Shown here: piece after piece, positions 16,223-21,709 of the stretch
Layout of the letters: every line of letters begins with the position of its first letter
Position numbering within the stretch: position 1 is the first letter of the stretch
Assembly: GCA_014237955.1 (NCBI GenBank)
Contig: JABABY010000010.1
Location: 1 to 21,709, forward strand
Direction: 5' to 3'
DNA from: Planctomycetota bacterium
GTDB taxonomy: Bacteria > Planctomycetota > Planctomycetia > Pirellulales > UBA7805
DNA: 21,709 nt
The notes under the pieces: model-generated
Database searches by the model: none
What the model was told of the DNA's origin: nothing
Seen by the model: the letters and a program-made list of their open reading frames with translations, nothing else
Program-made: the position numbers and the translations under genes

Positions 16223-17182
16223 ATGCCACAAGACTTTCAGCAACTTGATTGGACAGACTTGGTCAAGGAAGATTGTCGACAGATTGTACGCTTGGCGGTT
16301 CGCGAAGATCTCGATCGGGGCCAGGATTGGACCAGCGTATCGTTGATATCTGTGGAATCGAGAGGGGGCGCAACCGTTGTTGCCAGAGAGCAGGGTGTGG
16401 TTGCGGGGTTGTTGGCATGCCAATTGGCCCTTCAGGAAATGGTGGCCAACATCACCTGGTCGCCAGAGGCCGAGGATGGTGATGCGGTGGTGGCGGGGCA
16501 GCCGTTGGCCCGCGTTGAAGGATCGACACGAGATATTCTTACGACAGAACGGATCATTCTCAATCTCCTTGGCAGACTTTCAGGGATTGCTACCCTCACC
16601 CGGCAGTATGTCGATCGAGTGACCGCCTCGCACTCGAAAATCTACGATACCCGCAAGACAACCCCCGGTTGGCGGCGTCTGGAGAAGTATGCCGTTCGCT
16701 GTGGTGGTGGCCAAAATCATCGTACTGGCCTTTTCGATGCGATCTTGATCAAAGATAACCACTTGGCCAGCACCGCTCATCGAGAAACAGACAACGCTGA
16801 AGCAGAGGGAGTTGGGAAAACGAATCCTTGTTGCACTCCGGTTGCTGCTATTGAAAAGGCGCGCGCGTTCATTGAGGCAAAGGATACTCTTGCCAATAGC
16901 GGAATGGTCGTCCAAATCGAAGTTGATTCCTTGGAGCAACTTTCCGAAGTACTTGTCGCCACTCCAGATCTGGTTCTGCTTGACAACATGTCGTGCGATC
17001 AGTTGCGTCAGGCGGTTGTGATGCGGGATGAGGTTGATGCCAAAATATTGCTCGAAGCCTCAGGGGGAGTCACTCTTTCGACGGTGTCGGAGATTGCTGC
17101 AACCGGCGTTGACCGGATCAGCGTCGGTGCTCTGACCCATTCGGCGCGGGCCCTCGATGTTGCCCTCGATTGGTCGATGTAG
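16223..17182 (+). CDS. nadC: Nicotinate-nucleotide pyrophosphorylase (quinolinate phosphoribosyltransferase), 319 aa
   Basis: Makes nicotinate mononucleotide from quinolinate and PRPP in de novo NAD synthesis. Motifs: VREDLDRGQDWTS, LTTERIILNLLGRLSGIAT, DTRKTTPGWR (142-151), CGGGQNHRTGLFDAILIKDNH (about 160-180), VDSLEQL, LLDNMS, LEASGGVTL, GVDRISVGALTHS. The reading frame extends up to a GTG at 16196 and an ATG at 16202, but the ATG at 16223 has GGAG 5 bases before it and starts close to the conserved core, so it is preferred. Compared with typical ~280-residue NadC it has an insertion of about 30 residues after KDNHL (charged: RETDNAEAEGVGKTNPC). The next gene begins 365 bases after the stop. 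Confidence 0.95.
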   Translation: MPQDFQQLDWTDLVKEDCRQIVRLAVREDLDRGQDWTSVSLISVESRGGATVVAREQGVVAGLLACQLALQEMVANITWSPEAEDGDAVVAGQPLARVEGSTRDILTTERIILNLLGRLSGIATLTRQYVDRVTASHSKIYDTRKTTPGWRRLEKYAVRCGGGQNHRTGLFDAILIKDNHLASTAHRETDNAEAEGVGKTNPCCTPVAAIEKARAFIEAKDTLANSGMVVQIEVDSLEQLSEVLVATPDLVLLDNMSCDQLRQAVVMRDEVDAKILLEASGGVTLSTVSEIAATGVDRISVGALTHSARALDVALDWSM

Positions 17183-17353
17183 CGATATTGTGCTGGTTTT
17201 GCACTGTGTCCAAAATTATGACCACTTTTGTAGAGATATCGGCAATGCTACCAATGATTGCCCCGGACGAAATTGCCATGATCCAACAGCGGTCCGCAGT
17301 TGATTTGTAGGGCGATCTTTTGGCGGAAAGGTGCCTGCTTCGGGTGGAATGCC

Positions 17354-17359
17354 TATAAT
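17354..17359 (+). promoter_or_regulatory. Candidate -10 box for the DUF1571 gene
   Basis: An exact TATAAT with TG three bases further upstream, in the non-coding region 188 bases before the preferred start. The hexamer 17 bases upstream (GTGCCT) is not a good -35, so this is only a suggestion. Confidence 0.25.
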
Positions 17360-17534
17360 GGATCTCCCGTCGAAGTGGGTCTTCTTCGTCCGTATGTTTT
17401 GCCCGATCGGCACAACAGGTAACGGCCGAGCTGAGGAGATTAAGGCAGGAGTACTTTTTGTGATTTTCGCTTGCCTTTTTTTCAGGGGCAGCGATTCTAC
17501 TAAAGAAGGAATAGACAAGCCCGTAGGGTGTTTT

Positions 17535-17538
17535 GGAG
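17535..17538 (+). promoter_or_regulatory. Ribosome binding site deciding the DUF1571 start
   Basis: GGAG located 8 bases before the ATG at 17547. It is one of the few clear Shine-Dalgarno sites here and selects the shorter protein, which then begins with a proper signal peptide. Confidence 0.7.
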
Positions 17539-17546
17539 AAAAACAG

Positions 17547-18509
17547 ATGGGGAAACAGGCGGATTATCTAAGGAATGGTAGCAATCTGTTGCTTTTCTCT
17601 GCTCTTGTATTCGCAACGATGAGTGAGGCTGTAGCGCAAAACAAACCCCTTGAAGGGAACGTGCCCCTCAATCGCAAGGCACTGAAGCAGACATCAGGGG
17701 AAGAAGCGGTTCGCAACTCGCCGCATCCGCTAGACTCGGTATTGCACCTAGCCCGGGAGATCGTAGAGAGAATCGATCGTGAACTGTTCGACTACACCTG
17801 CGATTTGGTGATGCGAGAGAGGATCAAAGGGGAGCTACAAAGCCACGAGATAGCCCATCTTAAAGTTCGTCGGGAGCAACGTGATGGGGATCAAATGGTA
17901 GAGCCCTTTAGCGTGTATATGTGTTTTCAATCGCCACCGAACGTAGAGGGTCGTGAAGTCTTGTACGTTCGCAACGAAAATAATGACGAGATGGTTGCTC
18001 GCAATGGGGGTAGCAGCAGTTTGCAGAATGTCACGTTGTCATTAAAACCCGATAGCAGGCGAGCGATGAGAGGCCGACACTACCCCATCACTGAGATCGG
18101 GATAGGGAATATTCTGGAGAGGCTCATTGATGAGGCCGAGGAGGCCATGCAAATCGATAGCGATCGGAGAGAATGTCAGGTGCGATTTTTCGACAATGCA
18201 AAAATCGATGGTCGTCTTTGTCAGTGTATCCAAGTTACCTTTCCTGTTCGTCGGGAAAATTTAAAATTTCATGTTGCGAGGATCTTTATTGACAATCAGA
18301 CGCAACTTCCGGTTCGCTTTGCAGCGTACACTTGGCCCCAGAAATCTGGCGGGAAACCCCGACTGATGGAGGAGTACACCTTTTTGAATTTCAAGCCGAA
18401 CATCGGCTTGTCCAACCATGATTTCGATCGACAGAATGCTGCCTATCGATTCTATCAAGGCAAAGAAAGTCTCGTGACCCAGTCTGACCACTTTCCTCAA
18501 GCCGACTAG
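17547..18509 (+). CDS. Secreted DUF1571-family protein, 320 aa
   Basis: The family is known mainly from planctomycetes and has no established function. With the start at 17547 the protein opens with a charged N-region, a hydrophobic core (SNLLLFSALVFA) and an AVA|QN cleavage site after about residue 30, a typical Sec signal peptide, so it should leave the cytoplasm. The family hallmark appears as YTCDLVMRERIKGELQSHEI, followed by a stretch that recalls the outer-membrane lipoprotein-sorting fold (LolA-like): repeated beta strands such as FSVYMCFQSPPNVEGREVLYV, and RIFIDNQTQLPVRFAAYTWP. A LolA-like role is inference only. It stands alone, 364 bases after nadC and 261 bases before the next gene. 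Confidence 0.8.
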   Translation: MGKQADYLRNGSNLLLFSALVFATMSEAVAQNKPLEGNVPLNRKALKQTSGEEAVRNSPHPLDSVLHLAREIVERIDRELFDYTCDLVMRERIKGELQSHEIAHLKVRREQRDGDQMVEPFSVYMCFQSPPNVEGREVLYVRNENNDEMVARNGGSSSLQNVTLSLKPDSRRAMRGRHYPITEIGIGNILERLIDEAEEAMQIDSDRRECQVRFFDNAKIDGRLCQCIQVTFPVRRENLKFHVARIFIDNQTQLPVRFAAYTWPQKSGGKPRLMEEYTFLNFKPNIGLSNHDFDRQNAAYRFYQGKESLVTQSDHFPQAD

Positions 18510-18770
18510 TACGGGATTTTTTGCCGGGTACTTCAGTTGGTTTCTTCCGTTTTATATGCCATGACTCTCGCTGGGTCTCACGGCTTTGATTTTTTAACGT
18601 CGATCTTTATGTGCTGGCCTCAGGTTTACCGGTTTTGTAGATCCTTGGATTTTAGTCTCTCCATCCTGGTACGGTCCGGGCCGCTGGGAAGCGACTCGGT
18701 GGTTGTCTATGATAGTGGTTACGCACCATGTAGCCAAAAACCATAGAGCGGTATCAATAGGGAACATCGG
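18510..18770 (+). other. Intergenic region with no recognised feature
   Basis: These 261 bases between the DUF1571 gene and the pseudouridine synthase gene contain only short random frames. A TATGAT at 18708-18713 could be a -10 box for rluB, but the spacing to any -35 is poor. No riboswitch, small RNA or convincing terminator was recognised. Confidence 0.4.
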
Positions 18771-19649
18771 ATGAGCCGGACAAAACCAAAACGATCTGCG
18801 CCATCGGTACGTGGTGGCGGCAAGCGCGTTGCGCGTAAAACTTCTCAGCAAGTGTCTGCAGGACCACAGCGTTTGCAAAAGGTGCTTGCGTCTGCTGGAG
18901 TTGCAAGCCGGAGACAATGCGAGCAGCTTATTTTGGAGGGTCGCGTTGAGATCGATGGGGAGATAGTGACTGTCCTGGGTACAAAAGTGGATGCAGCATC
19001 TCAGGCAATTCGCGTCGATGGGGTGACGCTGGCCAAGCCGAAACTCGCTTATTATTTAGTCAATAAGCCCAAAGGCGTTGTCTCGACCCATCGCGACCCG
19101 GCAGGTCGGCCCCGCGTGGTTGATATGGTACCCGAAGAGCATGCTCGCCTCTTTACCGTCGGTCGCCTCGATCTGGAAAGTGAAGGACTGATTTTGCTTA
19201 CCAACGATGGGGAACTGGCACATCGTTTGGCACATCCGCGATTTGGAGTGGAAAAAACATATCAGGTACAGGTTGCCGGAGTGCCGGACAAGACCGTGCT
19301 TGATCAATTGCGACGTGGAGTGCGATTGGCGGAATCGGAGGCTGTGGTGGCTGCCGTGCGTGTCAAACGCAAACAAAAACAAAGCACTATCCTGGAAATG
19401 GTTCTGCGTGAAGGAAAGAACCGCGAGATTCGTCGTATGCTCGCTGCCGTCGGTCATAAGGTACAGCGGCTCAAACGTATTTCGCTAGGACCTCTGAAAC
19501 TCGGACGACTTCCATCGGGTGAAACGCGGCCTCTGACGCGCTTGGAGGTTGCCTCCCTGCAGCGGGCAACAGAGATTGGTGGGGAAGGTCGGGAGAGACG
19601 CAGGGAGCCTCGAACTCCCGGACGGGGTAGTGGGCGGAGTCGACGATGA
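18771..19649 (+). CDS. rluB: RluB/RsuA-family 23S/16S rRNA pseudouridine synthase, 292 aa
   Basis: Isomerises a specific uridine in rRNA to pseudouridine. An S4 RNA-binding domain is at about residues 33-80 (RLQKVLASAGVASRRQCEQ), then the catalytic domain with YLVNKPKGVVST, the catalytic D134 in FTVGRLDLESEGLILLTNDG, AHPRFGVEKTYQV, and VLREGKNREIRRMLAAVGHKVQRLKRISLGPL. The N-terminal 30 residues are basic (K/R/S-rich) and the C-terminal ~25 are R/G-rich (RERRREPRTPGRGSGRSRR), likely disordered RNA-binding tails. By overall features it is closer to RluB (large subunit U2605) than RsuA, but the target cannot be fixed from sequence. It overlaps the next gene by 4 bases (ATGA). Confidence 0.9.
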   Translation: MSRTKPKRSAPSVRGGGKRVARKTSQQVSAGPQRLQKVLASAGVASRRQCEQLILEGRVEIDGEIVTVLGTKVDAASQAIRVDGVTLAKPKLAYYLVNKPKGVVSTHRDPAGRPRVVDMVPEEHARLFTVGRLDLESEGLILLTNDGELAHRLAHPRFGVEKTYQVQVAGVPDKTVLDQLRRGVRLAESEAVVAAVRVKRKQKQSTILEMVLREGKNREIRRMLAAVGHKVQRLKRISLGPLKLGRLPSGETRPLTRLEVASLQRATEIGGEGRERRREPRTPGRGSGRSRR

Positions 19650-20518
19650 GTAACCCACTGTATGCCCAGCATTATGCCGACCATGCCCTGCATTGCCGTG
19701 CCGCCATTATAGAGAATGTTCGTCTTGCAGAATCGACGTATCGCGTTCGTTTGCACTGCCCAGCGATTGCTGCTCGCATTCTCCCCGGGCAGTTTGTGAT
19801 GCTGAAGATGACCGGTGGCGACGATCCGCTTCTGGGGCGTCCACTGGCGCTCTACGACACGGTACTTGATGCATCCGGTGCTGCAGTTGCAATAGATATC
19901 GTTTATCTGGTTGTGGGAAAGATGACATCACGCTTAGCGCAGGTGTCTGCTGGCGGGCAAGTCGATCTATGGGGGCCGCTTGGTAATGGTTTTTCTCCAC
20001 AGCCTACGAGACACCTGATCATGGTTGCCGGTGGGATTGGTCAGACACCGTTTCGGGCATTGGCCCAGGAGTGCCTCGGAAATCGGCGTTACGGAGACCC
20101 ACAGCGAGAGGTGCCCCAAGTGGAACGGGTGGTTCTCTGTTACGGTGCCCGAAGTGAGGGATTGTTGGCTGATGTCGAGCAGTTTGAGGAGATTGGTGTT
20201 GATGTGAAAGTCAGCACTGAGGATGGGTCGCGTGGACACCATGGTTTGGTCACCGAAGTGCTTGGAAAGTTGCTCGCCTCAGACTCTCAGGAGGCCCGAC
20301 TGGTTTGCTGTGGTCCGGAGCGGATGATGGAGGCGGTCGCCGGGCAGGCTGCCACAGCCGGTGTGCCGTGTCAGGTTTCGCTGGAGACACCGATGGCGTG
20401 TGGAATCGGTATTTGTTTCAGTTGTGTTGCCAGGGTATGCGACAAAAACGGACAGTGGGATTACAAGCGGACCTGCGTGGAGGGCCCCGTCTTTGATGCC
20501 GAGAAAATCATCTGGTGA
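19646..20518 (+). CDS. pyrK: PyrK-like dihydroorotate dehydrogenase electron-transfer subunit (FAD, [2Fe-2S]), 290 aa
   Basis: Ferredoxin-reductase-like protein; PyrK passes electrons from the FMN of PyrD (class 1B) to NAD+. The FAD-binding motif LGRPLALYD is at 63-71, the NAD(P)-domain loop VAGGIGQTPFRALA at 127-140, and four cysteines at 252, 257, 260 and 277 (ACGIGICFSC ... RTCVEGPVFDAEKI) have PyrK spacing for a [2Fe-2S] cluster. The start ATG overlaps the TGA of the pseudouridine synthase gene, so the two are translationally coupled. No pyrD is adjacent on either side in this window, so it either works with a distant PyrD or serves another dehydrogenase. No signal peptide; cytosolic. Confidence 0.88.
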   Translation: MSNPLYAQHYADHALHCRAAIIENVRLAESTYRVRLHCPAIAARILPGQFVMLKMTGGDDPLLGRPLALYDTVLDASGAAVAIDIVYLVVGKMTSRLAQVSAGGQVDLWGPLGNGFSPQPTRHLIMVAGGIGQTPFRALAQECLGNRRYGDPQREVPQVERVVLCYGARSEGLLADVEQFEEIGVDVKVSTEDGSRGHHGLVTEVLGKLLASDSQEARLVCCGPERMMEAVAGQAATAGVPCQVSLETPMACGIGICFSCVARVCDKNGQWDYKRTCVEGPVFDAEKIIW

Positions 20519-20675
20519 TTTTTCTCTTGGGATTCCTATTGGAAAGTTTGAATACGGCACGATTCTCCATCCAAAAGCATCTGGCTATTGCAGCCTTTTA
20601 ATTAGTTCTCTCGGTTGCGGCGGATTGCCCCTCGGGCTGCAGGATCTTGGAATGATCTGCGCGATGGTCTATTAT

Positions 20676-20696
20676 GAGGTGGTGTGATCCCACCTT
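20676..20696 (+). terminator. Weak hairpin between the PyrK-like and dehydrogenase genes
   Basis: AGGTGG (20677-20682) pairs with CCACCT (20690-20695) around a 7-base loop, with a possible G-T pair extending it. There is no clear T-tract, so it may be a factor-independent terminator, a leader structure, or chance. Confidence 0.25.
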
Positions 20697-20760
20697 TGTG
20701 TGCCTGTCGTACCGGACCCTGTTCGCTGTCCGATCCCCAACAACGAAGGAAGTCAAGTTC

Positions 20761-21709
20761 ATGAAGCCTGCCATTTGTTTACCCGCTTTGATCGTTATTG
20801 TAGGCCTACTTGTTTCCCCAGCGGGAGCGGGCAAGATCGTCGAGAAGGCGGGCGATACGCCCCAGCCAATGACGCCAGAGCAAAGTGCAAAACATTTTCA
20901 ACATCCCGAAGACTTGCGTTTGGAACTGGTCGCTTCAGAGCCCCTAGTTACCGAACCGGTCTGCACAGCCTTTGATGAAAAGGGAAATTTATTTGTTGGA
21001 GAGTTGCATGGCTACAACTACGAAGGGTATCTCGATGTTACAGAACTGAATAAGACGGGTGAGCTGGATACGAAAGTCCGCCGGATTCCCGCTTCGAATG
21101 AGGACATCGAGAAAGCAAAAGGTTTTCAGCGTGGTGTGGTGAAGTTGCTCAGGGATACCGATGGGGATGGCCTCATGGATGAGGCGAGCGTCTGGGCAGA
21201 CGACCTGGAGCCTTGCTACGGGGTTGTGCCAGCCCGTAATGGAGTGATCGCTTTCGCAGCTCCGGAGATTGTCTATCTTGCCGACAACGATGGGGATGGT
21301 GAGTGCGATTATCGTGAAACTCTCTTCACCGGCTTTAATGTCCGTGTGCTAGAGCGGGCCATCAACAACCCTCGATGGGGCAGGGATAACTGGATTTATG
21401 CCGGTGGTGGCGGCGGTGGTGGTACGATCACAGGCCCGTACCTGAAAGAACCGGTGACGATGAGCAATACTGATTTTCGCTTTAAGCCGGATGGTTCCGT
21501 CATCGAACCGGTCAGTGGTATTGTGGGCACTTTCGGAATGGCAATGAACGATCTGGGCGACCGATTCCCATGCTCGGGAGGAGGACCCGGAATTTACGCG
21601 GTACCGGTAGACCAGCGATATGTCGTCCGAAACCCATACATTCCGGGGCCGCCCTCCAATCATTCGTCAGTCAATTACAATAACTGCTATCGAATCAGCG
21701 AACCCCATC
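20761..21709 (+). CDS. Exported planctomycete-type membrane-bound dehydrogenase / haem-binding protein, partial (C-terminus beyond right edge)
   Basis: The frame starts at the ATG at 20761 (AAGGAAG about 9 bases upstream) and stays open for 316 codons to the right edge. The first ~23 residues are a signal peptide (MKPAICLPALIVIVGLLVSP, then AGAG). The mature part has features of the PVC-type membrane-bound dehydrogenase domain (TIGR02604-like): FQHPEDLRLELVASEPLV, CTAFDEKGNLFVGEL, FQRGVVKLLRDTDGDGLMDE, a glycine run (YAGGGGGGG) before TITGPYL, and FGMAMNDLGDRFPC. Two DxDxDG loops (D132-D136 and D175-D179) look calcium-binding. Family members are often very large with beta-propeller, HEAT and C-terminal CxxCH cytochrome parts; none of those can be checked here. 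The substrate is unknown. It is a lone gene, 242 bases after the PyrK-like gene. Confidence 0.85.
   Translation, partial: MKPAICLPALIVIVGLLVSPAGAGKIVEKAGDTPQPMTPEQSAKHFQHPEDLRLELVASEPLVTEPVCTAFDEKGNLFVGELHGYNYEGYLDVTELNKTGELDTKVRRIPASNEDIEKAKGFQRGVVKLLRDTDGDGLMDEASVWADDLEPCYGVVPARNGVIAFAAPEIVYLADNDGDGECDYRETLFTGFNVRVLERAINNPRWGRDNWIYAGGGGGGGTITGPYLKEPVTMSNTDFRFKPDGSVIEPVSGIVGTFGMAMNDLGDRFPCSGGGPGIYAVPVDQRYVVRNPYIPGPPSNHSSVNYNNCYRISEPH

Larger units (their letters stand above)
17183..17546 (+). promoter_or_regulatory. Intergenic region upstream of the DUF1571 gene
   Basis: These 364 bases hold no supported gene. The frame of the downstream gene remains open back to an ATG at 17331 and encodes a second hydrophobic stretch (AGVLFVIFACLFF), but the strong ribosome site at 17535 argues that translation starts at 17547. 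A consensus TATAAT lies at 17354-17359 and could be a -10 box, which would leave a leader of about 180 bases; no matching -35 is visible. No terminator for nadC was recognised. Confidence 0.35.

Noticed and set aside
17331..17546. N-terminal extension of the DUF1571 protein starting at 17331
   Set aside because: It would bury the signal peptide behind 72 residues, and the ATG at 17547 has a good GGAG site; the upstream part looks non-coding.
18507..18533. Possible hairpin AGTAC...GTACT after the DUF1571 gene
   Set aside because: Only 5 pairs around a long loop with mismatched inner bases; not a credible terminator.
21403..21423. Glycine-codon repeat in the dehydrogenase gene
   Set aside because: Runs of glycine before TITGP are normal for this family, so it is not a tandem-repeat element.

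Overview
The window looks like chromosomal DNA from a planctomycete, most likely of the Pirellulales type. The clues are a DUF1571-type secreted protein, the start of a planctomycete-type membrane-bound dehydrogenase / haem-binding protein, scattered housekeeping genes that are not in classical operons, frequent weak or absent Shine-Dalgarno sites, and moderate GC (about 60% in most genes where I counted by hand). I saw no rRNA, tRNA, CRISPR array, insertion sequence or phage gene. The genus cannot be named from this sequence.

Region 1 (1-8206, all minus strand) is a surface-polysaccharide locus, read right to left: gmd (GDP-mannose 4,6-dehydratase), a Wzm-type ABC permease, a Wzt-type ATPase with a C-terminal glycan-recognition extension, a family-2 glycosyltransferase, a sulfotransferase, an FkbM methyltransferase, a GT4 glycosyltransferase and a second FkbM methyltransferase cut by the left edge. 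Two junctions overlap by one base (TGATG), so this is probably one transcription unit that continues beyond the window.

Region 2 (8207-10154) is a 304-base divergent intergenic stretch followed by a WecA/MraY-family polyprenyl-phosphate sugar-phosphate transferase with an unusual soluble C-terminal extension. Taken together, these genes suggest a glycan started on a lipid carrier by the WecA-like enzyme, extended by the glycosyltransferases, decorated with sulfate and methyl groups, and exported by Wzm/Wzt. The deoxysugar made from the Gmd product is unknown because the next enzyme is not in view.

Region 3 (10176-17182) holds housekeeping genes: aroC and purC on minus, a large plus-strand protein resembling GH10 xylanases but lacking the catalytic glutamates, then uvrB (minus) and nadC (plus) diverging from a short shared upstream region.

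Region 4 (17183-21709, all plus) carries a secreted DUF1571 protein, an RluB/RsuA-family pseudouridine synthase overlapping a PyrK-like flavin/[2Fe-2S] electron-transfer protein by 4 bases, and the first 316 codons of an exported planctomycete-type dehydrogenase with two calcium-binding-like DxDxDG loops, cut by the right edge.

The least ordinary items are the sulfate- and methyl-decorating ABC-export polysaccharide locus, the apparently catalytically dead GH10-like protein, the extended WecA homologue and the PyrK-like protein with no PyrD beside it.
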